NCBI GenBank assembly: GCA_032622095.1
Contig: CP136066.1
Span: 7,093,784-7,157,783 of the forward strand
DNA length: 64,000 nucleotides
Direction of reading: 5' to 3'
DNA from: Siphonodentalium dalli
Taxonomy: Eukaryota; Mollusca; Scaphopoda; Gadilida; Siphonodentaliidae
Position numbers and translations under genes: made by a program. Under the pieces are notes generated by a model. The model made no database searches, had not been told where the DNA came from, and saw nothing but the letters and a program-made list of their open reading frames with translations. The first letter of the stretch is position 1. Each line of letters starts with the position of its first letter. Shown in pieces: positions 23,799 through 34,831 of the stretch.

Positions 23799-24305
23799 CA
23801 AAAGATAATTACGTGCTGGACCCTGTAATTTTAGGACTATATAAGTATTCCACGCAGACATACCTCAGTCTCAGCTTAAAATTTTGAAAAATAACAGTTT
23901 TATCGACATAAATCGATTTGAATGGGAAAATCCCGTGTTAAAATTTATCATCGAAAAAAATTAATTTCTTCCATCTAAAAAATAATTACGTGCTGTACCC
24001 TGTCATTTTAGGAATATATAAGTATTCCACGCAGACACACCAAGTCTCAGCTAAAAATTTTGAAAAATAAGAGTTTTATCGACATAAATCGATTTGAATA
24101 GCAAATCCCATGTTAAAATTTATTATCGAAAAAAATTAATTTCTTCCATCTAAAAAATAATTACGTGCTGTACCCTGTCATTTTAGGAATATATAAGTAT
24201 TCCACACAGACACACCAAGTCTCAGCTTAAAATTTAGAAAAATAAGAATTTTATCAACATAAATCAATTTTAATGGCAGATCCTATGTTAAATAAATTTT
24301 AGGGC
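23799..24305 (+). repeat. Three tandem copies, period about 178 bp
   Basis: AATAATTACGTGCTG begins each copy (about 23805, 23983, 24160), followed by TATAAGTATTCCACGCAGAC, AAGTCTCAGCTTAAAATTTT and TTATCGACATAAATCGATTT. The second and third copies are closest to each other. Confidence 0.88.
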
Positions 24306-24419
24306 CCTGCGAATGTTTTCTGAGCTGTTCCATATTGGCCACCAGAGTCCATATTTGACAGGTTCTACCTGATAATTGTGCGACAGTAAAGTCGCGTTAA
24401 TTTATACGTCAACATTTTC

Positions 24420-25370
24420 GTCCGACAAATTTATTTCGGTCTATCGTATCAACCCCCATGTAGCCTGACTAAGTGTCAACATTGGTCTTTATCGCTCCAC
24501 TAATTTTTATCGTCTCATCGGTATGAATTCCATATCCAATTATCCACATACAACCAACCGAACCTCTAATCCCGGTCCAATTTTTTTCTTTCATCACTAT
24601 AGTCCAGTTATGTAATATTTTATCACGTGATACTTGTACTTATATGTCTATGATATTACTATAGTATACGGTATACGTATATCAATTGCTATTCCTTTCT
24701 ATATAATCCTGGTGCCATCTATTGAGATAGAGATAATTTCAGACCCCCCCCCCCCAATTTTATATCATTGCCGCTACAGTACAGTCGCGATGCATCACAT
24801 GGCAACATTGATCGCTGTCGCTCTACTAATCAGCCCTTTTAATTCAGATTGTTTGGCTTCGGCAATCTGCTACAGCAACCCTCTATCGTAGCCCAGTTTG
24901 CTTCAGCAAATGGCTTCGGCATTGACGATTGCCGTAGCCAATTATGAGGGCTGACTAATTTATGTCAGTTCATCGTTCCCCTTTTTCTCTGAGTCTATTT
25001 AACCAACCCAACATCTAATCCCGGCCTAAATTATTATTTTTATTTTCATCGGTATACCGTAGTTGTGTTACATACATATTTTTATCATTTGATTCCAATT
25101 TGCATTGTACCACTATAGAAGTCCATAAATGACTATTCTGGCACTATATACCCGGTAGAGATAACTAAGATTATGACACCCCCCCCCCATTTTATAGCCT
25201 TGTTGCAACAGTAGAGTTGAGATGCATGATATGTCAACATTGGTCGTTATCGCTCTACAAATTTATATTGGTTCAACCCTTAGTTCCCTGTATCGCCCAC
25301 TCCTCCCTCAATTTATTTTTTCATTTGGATTATAGTCTCGTTACGTACATATGTTATCTCTTGTAACTTT
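24420..25370 (+). repeat. Diverged tandem repeat, period about 435 bp
   Basis: Three diverged copies share TCAACATTGGTC...ATCGCTC, CTAATCCCGG near 24570 and 25018, and a C-run followed by ATTTTATA (24743, 25177). No coding signal. Confidence 0.65.
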
Positions 25371-25539
25371 TGCTTCAACATGCCGAGTTCCGCTGCAGAC
25401 GATACAAAACTGACAACATTTCGAAATGTAAGCAGGCTTCAAACTCATCTTATCCAAGAAACTTGTGTATAAGGTGTACTCGCATTTGTTGCGTTAAAAA
25501 CCAAAGGTCCCAAGTCAAGGTCCAAAATCCCCAACACAC

Positions 25540-25860
25540 TGATGTGAGGTTTAATGATAACTCACATCTACATAACCTAACCAATATAAGGATGTGAGGT
25601 GTAATGATAACTCCATCCACATACAGTAATGTCCAAAGTAATTGACCACTTAACCACAGCAGAATTATGGGTAATTTTTCAGGCTTTTAAATCCTGAAAA
25701 ATTACCAATAATTCTGCTGTGGTTAAGTGGTCAATTACTTTGGGCATTACTGTAACCAATATAAGGATGTGAGGTTTAATGATAACTCTATCCACATAAT
25801 CAATATAAGGGTGTGATGTTTAATGATAACGCCATCCACATAACTAATAACTATGTGTGA
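25540..25860 (+). repeat. Minisatellite, period about 45 bp
   Basis: AAGGATGTGAGGTTTAATGA followed by TAACTCCATCCACATAA recurs from 25540 and resumes after the inserted palindrome at 25624-25752, at about 25763 and 25807. Confidence 0.8.
25624..25752. mobile_element. Mariner-like foldback MITE (129 bp)
   Basis: An almost perfect palindrome with ends CAGTAATGTCCAAAGTAATT and its reverse complement, flanked by TA on both sides (25622-25623, 25753-25754). CAGT ends and TA target sites fit the Tc1/mariner group. It sits inside the 45-bp minisatellite, so it inserted after the array formed. A longer relative is at 47753-47963. Confidence 0.9.
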
Positions 25861-26179
25861 AAATTAAATAAAAAAATTAAATTCCATGATGGCGTCCAAT
25901 ATGGACTATCTAATTCTGCTCCAAAAACATGTATATTCAATATATGGATGTTTATTGGGGGGGGGGGGGAACCGATTATTTCAATGATATTTTAATTTAC
26001 TGGGATCCAAAACCCGACCAACGGGAGCGCGCTTCGCGCACAACTGTATCTTAAGCATATGTGCATATTTAATAAGCCAACAATTGGAATCCCAACAGAG
26101 AAGACTGGCGTAGGTCCCTTGCTCATAGACATCGTTGATGATCTCTATGGGAAACCAACTTGACATTTAATAGACAATT

Positions 26180-26695
26180 TCGATTAACTGCAATAACTTA
26201 AGGAATCTCTAATTGAGCTCAAGCCCAATAAGAATATTCCTTCAGTTATTGTGCTTAAGCGCAGTTAGAGATGATACCTTATTGCGTTTAAGCACAATGT
26301 GATATTCCTGTGCAATAAGGAATATTCTTATTGCGCTTAAGTGTAATAAGACATTCCTTATTACACCTAAGCGAAATTACATCAATATTGCACTTAAGCG
26401 CAATTAATATCTCTCTCATTAGATCACCCTTGTGCAAATAGTAGAATAATCCTATATTTGTTCCACCCATTGTACCATGGAGATGGACTACACCACCTGA
26501 ATTATAGGGAGTTTATGTACTATATATAATATATTCCTTATTAAGAGATTCCTTATTGGGTTTTATTATATAAGCGCAATTTGTAAATTCCATTATTGGG
26601 CTTAAGCACAGTTAAATATATCCTTATTGCGCTTAAGCCCAATAGAGATTCCCTTATTGTACTTAAGCGCAATTAGCTCTTCTTGCAATTAATTA
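26180..26695. repeat. Array of TTATTGCGCTTAAGCGCAAT palindromic words
   Basis: At least ten copies or half-copies of CTTATTGCGCTTAAG and TTAAGCGCAATAAGG in both orientations, within A/T-rich DNA. The core CTTAAG is itself palindromic, so the array can form multiple hairpins. The region falls in the presumed downstream part of the PCF11 gene. Confidence 0.75.
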
Positions 26696-26699
26696 AAAA

Positions 26700-27287
26700 A
26701 AAAGTTCTAATTGTATTGTAACAATTGTTTTGTCCTTTAATATTTCCCATACATCATGTACACATATATTATGCTAGAATGGTACTATTATTACTAATAC
26801 CACTCGTAGTAGTTAATACCACCTTACTGTCAATATCATATCATGGTTAGTTTCAAATCATAACGTTAATTGTTATTACTATGTGTGTACTGTACATGTA
26901 CATCAGTCATCAATTAATAATATTTTGATATTTTGCATGCGAAGTGGAAGACCCTCCAATAGCTTATCAATACCACTCGGGACAGTGGGTGTTTTTCCTC
27001 AATTAATTGAATTTCTTGTTATGAACAAAACTGAAACTGTATGCAGCGTAAAGTAAAGTTGTGTATCTGATGTGATTAGGATAAAATTCTGAATAGTGAA
27101 AACAATTCTTCTACAAGTAAATTTTTATCTTCCTCTCAAAACTATGAGCAAAAAAATTGCTTTTGCAGTTAATATTTCTTTGTTTTCAAGTTATATCACC
27201 ACTTCTTGTTAAACAATTTCAGAACCAATAGTCCTTTAAATATTTGTGACCTTCACATCAATTAATTACACAATCATTATGAATTAC
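26700..27287. other. A/T-rich DNA, probable PCF11 intron
   Basis: No repeats or coding blocks recognised. It follows the donor at 27287 on the minus strand, so it is expected to be intron of the gene described at 27288-32095. The next PCF11 exon, which should encode the start of the zinc-finger part, was not found. Confidence 0.5.
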
Positions 27288-27439
27288 CTCTTTAGCCTTG
27301 TCTTTGTCAGCTGCGGCAGAACCTTCTGTTGGTTGGCTGCTATTTTCGTCGAGGGATTTCGGAATGATGCCTGGGCTATCGAGTTTGCTGAACAGTGCAC
27401 TGATATCAAATGATTGCGCTCCCGGAGCTGGCTGCTGAG
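27288..27439 (-). CDS. PCF11: PCF11-like exon with LFxKLxxxGII motif
   Basis: Minus-strand exon of 152 bp between an AG acceptor (27441-27440) and a GT donor (GAG/GTAATT, 27287-27286). It reads in phase with the microexon at 28614-28633, the split codon being G/CT (Ala). The peptide contains AQQPAPGAQSFDISALFSKL followed by DSPGIIPKSLDE, then a Gln/Ser/Ala-rich and Lys-rich end. PCF11 proteins have a comparable short helix of the LLxKLxxxGII type just before their C-terminal zinc-finger and CLP1-binding region. The exon ends on a codon boundary. Its assignment depends on splice phase as well as on the motif. Confidence 0.7.
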
Positions 27440-28613
27440 CTATTAATAGACATATTTAAATGTGAAGCTTTTCTTGTTTTTTACTACTCACAAGAATAGA
27501 ATGTTTTCCTGTGTCAAATTTGTTACAAGAATAAACATATTGATAATAAATATACTTAAGAAAAGGACACTCATGACTATCGGTGTATGCATTCATGGGA
27601 AGACACATTTTATAGGAGAGTCAACACAAATTAACAAGTAAGAAATATTCTTCTGTTCAATGAAATTGAAAGTAGAGCACATAACATATTTGTTAACGCA
27701 ATGGACAGCAAATTATTACAGTCCTCGAAATTATTTGATAGTTTACTCGCTCATTTAAGCAGAATTTTAACGAAAATTATATTGTATTACACAACAGTAT
27801 TTCAGGGGTTAAACCACGATTGTTTCCAGTAACAATTACACTAACACAGCACGCACATGCGTAGTTTGGCTTTTGTATAATATAGACATAAAAACTCGTA
27901 GCAGTAATCACCCGTGCGTGAATTTTAACGCCTTTGGATTTCACGCGCTCACGCTATTTATCTAGCATTTCAGATTGCCACCACCGGTTGACTAGAGCGG
28001 TCGATGATCCGAGTCCAGTTATATGCAAACATGCATATTTTCCAGTTCCAATACAAATATGTATATATACTGGGACCTATTTACACATTGTAAAAGGCCT
28101 TTATCACACAAAATAAGGTTAATTATTTCTTTTATTATTTACCCGATCTATATAAGGCCCCATTTTACAGTATTCCCATTTAAGTGAGATTTGCAAATAG
28201 TAAATTCTAGTGACATCATTAATATATTTCCCATGTGATGCATTTCTGCATTCCTATATCAAGCTTTTAAAAGTTACTCTTCATGTCAATCATCTAAGTA
28301 CATATTAGTTCTTATTTAAATACAAAGTGTCAAGTAATCGCATTTTATAATTTAATCACAACATTGTGTATTCCTTTAAATTCATTCATATCACTTAATG
28401 TCAGTTAAATTTTATATCTCAGGGCTCTGTTTATTTTTCATCATGTATACACAATCATTCTAAGGAATTCAATAATATGAATATGAAGCTATATCTTAAA
28501 CAACAGTATTGTTCATGTTAATTATCGTGAAAGACCCACACCAGATCAGCTCACCAAAAGGAGGAGTCCTGTTTCACAAACTCTATTTGCAGGATTAACA
28601 ACATGATACGTAC
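27440..28613 (-). other. PCF11-like intron
   Basis: Starts GTACGT at 28613 on the minus strand and ends with AG at 27440. A/T-rich; no other element recognised. Confidence 0.6.
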
Positions 28614-28633
28614 CTTTACCATCAGGCAGTAAA
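28614..28633 (-). CDS. PCF11: PCF11-like 20-base microexon
   Basis: The minus strand reads CTATCCTATTCAG / 20 bases / GTACGT. The 20 bases start with the last base of a split codon, encode LLPDGK and end with the first base of another split codon. Joined to the exon ending at 29430 and the one starting at 27439 the frame is open: LDTLFS, LLPDGK, AQQPAPG. Both the upstream phase (AG/T = Ser) and the downstream phase (G/CT = Ala) fit exactly, which is the reason for accepting so short an exon. Confidence 0.65.
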
Positions 28634-29429
28634 CTGAATAGGATAGTTTATTTACAATACACACGAATGATACAGTGGCATTAATACATAATAAAGTATA
28701 GCAGTGTATTGTCGGGGGTAGCCTAGCCCTATCGGGCTGTCTTCCTGATACCCCCTAAAACAAGTATAACTATAAGTAATAGCATTGTTGATTGTATTTC
28801 AGATCCACGCACATGTACAGACTATAGTCATATATAAAACTTTCTAGAATCTAGTACTTAGGGCATACCACAAACAAGTATTGGCGTGGTTGTGAGCCAA
28901 TCCAGACGATTTATCATATCGAAAATGTATTATCTCTCCACATATAGGAACTGTTCAAATTATCTAAAACATATGAAAAGTTTCGGTTCCAGTTCCAGTT
29001 ATATGGGTATATTAGGAACAAAATATTTTGTTTTCTGTTGCTACGACGGTTTCAGGCGAGGGATACCGCCATCATTATTTAAGTAAACAAAATGAGAATC
29101 TATATTGATCGTCGGAAAGTCTCTTTGTTGAGTGAGGTTTTGGGATAATTCAAATTAATAATATTATACGTATATATAACGTTTATATGTATATCTGGCG
29201 GTATATGGTCATAGTCTCGTTAGATAAATCATAATTATGTACGGTAACATTTATGATGTATGGTAGTATGTATGGGCATGTTAGGAACGAGAATGCGATG
29301 TTTGAGTAGTATATATTAGGATTATAAAACGAGTATGATAATGAATATTCGTGTTGTTTATTGAGCACAATCGGGACATCCTTTGTTTTTACAGCGTACA
29401 TTTTCTGGGTAATTTTTCAGCATGGCTAT
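28634..29429 (-). other. PCF11-like intron with non-GT start
   Basis: On the minus strand the intron would begin ATAGCC at 29429 and end TATTCAG at 28634. The A/T-rich interior shows no recognised element. Confidence 0.5.
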
Positions 29430-29625
29430 CTGAATAATGTATCAAGTGGTTGATTTTGCTTTGGAGTCGGTTGGGCCGGCATCGGTGCATTTTGTTGACC
29501 GAGCATTGGCTGGTTTTGCTGCATGGGCATGGACTGAACGGGCATATTTCCCATGGGCTGCATACCCTGGTTCTGCATTATCATGTTTTGCTGCATCATA
29601 GGCATCTGACCACCCATCTGCTGAC
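29430..29625 (-). CDS. PCF11: PCF11-like Met/Gln-rich exon
   Basis: 196 bp, minus strand, preceded by the acceptor TTCTTTCTTATCAG. It continues codon G/GT from the exon ending at 30339. The peptide is low in complexity, rich in Met, Gln, Pro and Asn (QQMGGQMPMMQQNMIMQNQG near its start), and ends QPLDTLF plus two bases AG. Length 196 = 2 + 64 codons + 2, as the phases require. If read on without splicing it would stop two codons later (LFR, then TAG), so a short isoform ending here cannot be excluded. The donor is CAG/ATAGCC, not GT; there is no GT in the preceding 30 bases. Confidence 0.65.
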
Positions 29626-30338
29626 CTGATAAGAAAGAATATGTTTCATTTAATATCTGGAAACTTACCACCAGTCTTTCAACTAAATTTAAGGTCCTGG
29701 TAGCAACACAAACAAATTTATTACATTTTTTAAATATTTAATGTATCTTTGCTAAGTTTTCATTAATGTTTAAACTTTTGATATTATAATAGCATTATAA
29801 AATTTCATGAACATTGACAATCTCATGCATGAAATTTAAGTCAGCTAATTTTCAATTTTAGTGTTTATTAACAAAACACTAACTAAGAACTGCTTTGGAT
29901 CAGTTAATAGGGGTGTTCAGCTAACAAGTTCACAAGGTTGGAGCTTCCTGAAATTTTGCGAAACCATGTGCCAATGCATTCACTTATATATGCGAGTATT
30001 CCATATGGAGCCTCACTTATATAAGATAATACTTTGCCACATTGGCCTAACAATATTTACCTTGATCTTGTAGGCTATGCAGTCTATTGTATATGCAAGG
30101 TTTCCTAAGAAACAGCATCTTTAATGCTGCACCAGCACAGTTCCCGTCATGAAAGGGTTAACTGAACTTTCTTAGAAATAAATCAATGGGAATAAAGTCA
30201 CTACTCTCCAGCATATATTCAGATAATAATACAAATGATTCCTTGCCGACTACCACAATATTGTGCATGGAAGCCATGTGCCACTCCCACTTTGTTCACA
30301 GTGTAGGGTTATGCAATGTCACTACTCTATAAACATAC
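29626..30338 (-). other. PCF11-like intron with degenerate MITE
   Basis: Begins GTATGT at 30338 and ends TTATCAG at 29626. At about 29968-30052 it holds a degraded palindrome of the ATGCATTCTCTTATATATGC family (see 63412-63478). Confidence 0.7.
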
Positions 30339-32095
30339 CTTGTGGCATGAACCCATGACCCGGCTGCATCCCTGGCATTGGTTGATTGACACCAGGTCCA
30401 CCAAACCTTGGATCCATCCCCGGCTGCTGATTATGGAACATCTGAGGTCCACCTGGTCCTGGACTAAATTGCCCTGGTGCGTTCTGTCCAAACTGCTGAG
30501 GTCCGGGACCCATTTGTTGCTGCATTCCAGGACCCATTTGCTGCATGTTGTCTTCACCGTGGATCCTAGATGGACCCTGATACCTGTGTTTTTGAGGTGT
30601 CATACTTGATTGCATTATTCCCTTAATAAGATCATCAGGGACCTCACCAAGCAGCTTAAATTCTGGTTCCGACCCCTTGAGTTGGAAAACGTGAGCTCTG
30701 TTACCGAAATAAATTTCTTTCGGAGCACCATTAAATCTGAGTTCGAACCACTTCTGATTGAGGATGACTTCATGACCTGGTCCACCGAACATGATCTTGT
30801 GAGGACGTGGCCCTAAACGCACTTTCACAGGTCGATCCACTGGAATGCGATGCGTTTCCTTATCGATAGTCACTTCAGCAGGTGGACCATTGAATCTGAT
30901 TCCATGAACACGTCCATTCATGATAACCACTGGAACCCTCGTGTCCAACCTCAGCTCACATGGATTACCATCAATAAGAATATTTCTAGAAGGAGCAGAA
31001 AATCTCAGTTCATACTTCTCGTTTCCCATATTTATTTCTCGTGGCGGTCCTCCGTATGTTCCGACTTCCATACGATCCATTATAATCTTCATCTGAAGAC
31101 CTAAAATCTGTATAGAATACTCGATGCCGTTGATTTTAATTCCTATTGGCGGTGCATCCAATCTCACTTCCTGCTGCTCTCCATCAACCCAGATAAACTT
31201 TGGTAGACCGCGGTAGAATACTTTCGTCAGCTTCCCATCTATTTTTGTTTCTTGAGGCGGAGCACCAAATTTGTAAACTGATTCATCGTCCAATACAATG
31301 CATTGCTTCTCTTTATCGGCCAGCAATTTGTGAGCAACATTGATGATTTTTATATCTTTAGCCCTTCCCCCAAGTACGACTTGGTGTGGCATCATATCAA
31401 TGACGACTTCCTCGGACAGGTCCGTTCCCCACATGCCAGTAATGTATTTCAGTCGTTCATAATCAGAGAAACCAGAGGGTGTATTTGTATGATCAAGTTC
31501 ATTTCTTTCATTCTGACCTTGCATCTCTCTCTCGTTTTGTTTGAGGTACTACTACAGTTTGCGGAGGTACAACCACTGTTTGTGGGGGTGGAGATGGTAC
31601 AACAGGTTTAACAGGAACTTGAGCAGGTAATGTTGTAGGAGGAACAGCTTGACTTGGTTGCTGAATATCAGGAGGCTGTTCTGGCGGAAGCTGTAGGATC
31701 AGCTGGTATAGGCATGATTTTCTTGACAGGCACAGTTACGGCAACAGGCTGCTTGGGAACCGCTGGCTGCAGTGACTGGACAGGTGGTTGAGCAACTGCT
31801 TGTGTAACCGTCACTTGGACTGTCTGAAGAGGAGTAATGGTTGGCTGACTAGGTTGTTTAGTAGCTGATGGAATGCTAGCAGACTGGGAAGGCTGTACCT
31901 GTTTTCTTGGATCTCGACTGGCTCGCCTCGGATCTCGTGTTCTGGGATCCCGAGCCGGTTTCACAGCAGCCGATTTTTCAGTGGGTTCCAATACTGTTTT
32001 GATGGCGTCACCTCCAGATGGAATGTGTACTCTTTGTACCAGAGGGTTAATATGGATGGACGCAGATGCTTTAACAGCAACATCAGGAGATGCCT
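30339..32095 (-). CDS. PCF11: PCF11-like long exon (mRNA 3'-end cleavage factor), two apparent frameshifts
   Basis: PCF11 is the cleavage factor subunit that binds the RNA polymerase II tail and helps cut and terminate mRNA in the nucleus. The exon follows the acceptor CATAGTTTCATTCAG and ends CCACAAG/GTATGT. First part (32093-31690): ASPDVAVKASASIHINPLVQ, then an Arg/Asp run (RDPRTRDPRRASRDPR) and a Gln/Val/Pro segment. Middle (31690-31520): PPEQPPDIQQPSQAVPPTT and two PPQTVVV-like repeats. Last part (31524-30339): about a dozen short repeats of the form F-G-G-P-P-x-E-I-x-I-D-G, then a Gly/Pro/Met/Gln tail. The three parts lie in three different frames, each shift equal to one extra base or two lost bases. 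The RDPR-rich stretch and the flanking exons support PCF11. The N-terminal CID is not in the window. Confidence 0.72.
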
Positions 32096-32765
32096 CTGAA
32101 TGAAACTATGGTCACTTTCCTTGGAGAAGCCTGAACAAAATTTAAAGCATGAAATTCAGTTTTTATATTTATATTATAATGTTACATCAAAATTTAATTT
32201 GAAATTCATAGCTATGACTTGTTAAGTTGGTGTATCAACAATGCAGAGTATTACTTTGATAATTTAAGCAGTGGGTAAATTACTCAATTTAGTCTTATAT
32301 ACACTAATTAATCAGAAGTAGATAAATTACTCGATTTTGATTCATAATTCTACACCAAATTTCACCAATTAATATCAGTAGTGGGTAAATTACTCGATTT
32401 AGACTCTAATATACCTGTTCGATTATTTTTCTAAATGAGAACATTTGATAAATTCCAGAAAGTTTACCCACTTTGTGTTTATATTGGCATGGATAGTTTG
32501 AATTGTGTTAAAATTAGTATTATACATCATTTGAAAGCTTATTTTTGATAAAAATAGCACAAAACGCCTCTGGATTGATGGGAAATTTTCTATCATTAAG
32601 ACAGCATTAATATATATTAGGTAGAAATGATACTTTTCATTTAATTGTTAACGGTGAGCAGTTGTTTCATAGCGTAATCTAAAATGTGGTGTTGCACATT
32701 CATTGAAGCCATCACACTAACGGTCTTAAAACTGCTTTAAACAAGAAGCTTGTACAAATGTTTTT
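32096..32765 (-). other. Probable PCF11-like upstream intron
   Basis: A/T-rich. The words AGTGGGTAAATTACTCGATTT recur in shortened forms near 32265, 32325 and 32380. No upstream PCF11 exon was recognised here or farther right. Confidence 0.5.
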
Positions 32766-33243
32766 ATTGACATCGGTTCATATTTGTTAAAGTTATTAAG
32801 TCAGACAGAATTTTCTAAGTCAAAATATGTCGAAAATGAGGTGTAATATTACCCCAATCCCTAGCCGCATCATGTAGAGAGGGTATTGTGAGAAGCATGT
32901 ATACCAAAACTTATTGAAATCGGTTCATATTTGTTAAAGTTATTAAGTCGGACAGAATTTTCTAAGTCACAATAAGTCGAAAAAGAGGCGTAACTTGAAC
33001 CGAACCGCAATTAACATCATGCGGAGTGACCGTCCTAAGGAGATTGCATACCAAAAATTATTGAAATCGGTTCATAGTTGTTCGAGTTATCAGGTCAGAC
33101 GGACGGACGGACGGACGGCTAGACGGACAAACAAACAAACAAACAAACGGACGGAGAAAGCGTGACGGACGGACGGACGGGCGGACGGACGGACGGACGC
33201 AGTCAATCCAGTATACCCCCATTTTCTTCGAAAGTGGGGGTAT
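32766..33243 (+). repeat. Direct repeats of about 146 bp ending in ACGG microsatellite
   Basis: ATCGGTTCATATTTGTTAAA followed by GTTATTAAGTC recurs at about 32775, 32919 and (diverged) 33066. The third copy runs into (GGAC)n and (AAAC)n tracts at 33100-33200 and ends CGAAAGTGGGGGTATAATTA. A similar tract with GTACGGACGGACG occurs at 58605-58625 in the third copy of the 4-kb unit, next to GGGGGTATAATAAC, so both probably come from one repeat family. Confidence 0.75.
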
Positions 33244-33288
33244 AATTAACCATGGTGCATCAGACATGTTAGTATTCAATGTATAGAG

Positions 33289-34823
33289 CAGGGATGGGGT
33301 AATTGTAATTTGTAATTGTAATTGATTGTAATTAATTAAATTTTTTCAAGTAATTGCATGTAATTGGTAATTGAGTTTATTCTCAATTACATGTAATTGC
33401 AATTGTAATTGGTTAGGCTATAATTGTAATTGTAATTAGGGTCTAATTTCAATTACTTCAAAATCACAGGTACTTGTTTCTTCTCAAAGTTCTCTTTCAA
33501 GATTCATCCAATGGTTTCTTCAAAAGGTTTTTTTCTCCAAATTTCAAAGTGTAAGACTGGTGACTGGCTATCACTGTGTTGTCACAACACTGAGTTTTTA
33601 TCCACTTTGTCTCAATGGTGAATTATGTTGACACCTCCTGTTTGTTTGCTTAAGCATTGGTTAACCTTTGAGGTAGAAGGCTTGTTTTGATAAATACAAT
33701 GAGAAACCAACTTCAAATAATAGACAATAGATCAATATAATATATCACTCTTATGATCATGTTTCATTATCTCCATCTGATATGATGGTATGTATGCTAT
33801 GGTAGAAATTCATACCAACCATTGCTAATGCTATCAACATGTCTACAACATATCTGGCAGAATTTTAATTTGCAGAAAGACACATGTGTCATATGAAAGC
33901 GAAGTGCAAACTTTGCCGAACTACAATATCCAGTTCCAAAAAAGTTACCTCCAATTTTGTGACACATCTGAAGGTAACTTTCCATTTCTATGTATTAATT
34001 TTGTTTAATTCCATTGACATATAACTTCAGTCATATGGTGGTATTGATATATGCATTGCATCTTGTCCCTTCTAATTTGCAACTGAATGACAAAGTGGGG
34101 ACAAATATCTGCCTCAATAATCCCCCAATTAGCACTGTCTAGTGGAGGCATTGTGTTACCAGTAAGCTGGTGGCCACGAAGGCTAATTAAGTTTATGACT
34201 CTAATTAACAATCAGACTGTTGATTATCTTATTGTCCTTTACAATTGGCCTGGCTGTGTGTCTGACTTACTGAGATAGTCTTATTCCCTTAATAATTAAA
34301 TGATGGATACATGTTTGTTACTAAAATAGTCTATTATTTTCATTTTATAGCGAAAGCATCAAAATGTCTATGAATCCACAGTCACCATCAGCAAGTGATC
34401 AACAACCTACTAGGATCTTTCAGTATGCAAAAACATCGGTCAAGAATGCCAAAGCATTGAAAATAGTTAGCAAAGTTCAAAAATCTCTGATATCATTCCA
34501 ATTTCTAGAAGATCAACCCCGACTACAAGCTGCCAGTACATTGGCTGCGCTGTACCAAGTGTGCTTCACCATGTATTTCATCTTGCTTGTATTAAATTTA
34601 TGTTTTGTTGTCAAATAAAGTTTATATAAATAATAAGTGTTCCTACTTCAATTATGTACTGAAATGTAATGGTAATTGTAATTGAATTATATTTTAAAGT
34701 AATTGTAATTGTAATTAATTACATTGTGAAATAGATGTAATGGGAATTGTAATTGTAATTGAAAAATGTTGAAGTAATTGTAATTGTAATTAATTACATT
34801 CACAAGTAATTGCCCCAAGCCTG
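33289..34823 (+). mobile_element. Non-autonomous hAT-like transposon
   Basis: 1535 bp flanked by an 8-bp duplication, GTATAGAG (33281-33288 and 34824-34831), the size typical of hAT insertion. Ends are CAGGGATGGGGTAATTGTAA and, inverted, CAGGCTTGGGGCAATTACTT. Subterminal blocks of TAATTGTAATTGTAATT repeats occupy 33296-33440 and 34660-34805. The interior is A/T-rich and holds one open frame at 34364-34618, but no hAT transposase motif was recognised, so it is non-autonomous. Confidence 0.85.
34364..34618 (+). CDS. Unrecognised 84-codon frame inside hAT-like element
   Basis: Preceded by a splice-acceptor-like tract (TTTTCATTTTATAG at 34337-34350). The peptide starts with a Ser/Pro/Gln-rich stretch, then KTSVKNAKALKIVSKVQKS, and ends with a hydrophobic segment (about residues 67-83). 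It could be a captured exon or a remnant of the element's own gene; I do not recognise it. Confidence 0.25.
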   Translation: MSMNPQSPSASDQQPTRIFQYAKTSVKNAKALKIVSKVQKSLISFQFLEDQPRLQAASTLAALYQVCFTMYFILLVLNLCFVVK

Positions 34824-34831
34824 GTATAGAG

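Noticed and set aside
30316-31611. Open frames of 68-102 codons on the plus strand opposite the PCF11-like exon
   Set aside because: They are antisense shadows of the minus-strand coding exon, which has splice sites and a coherent protein.
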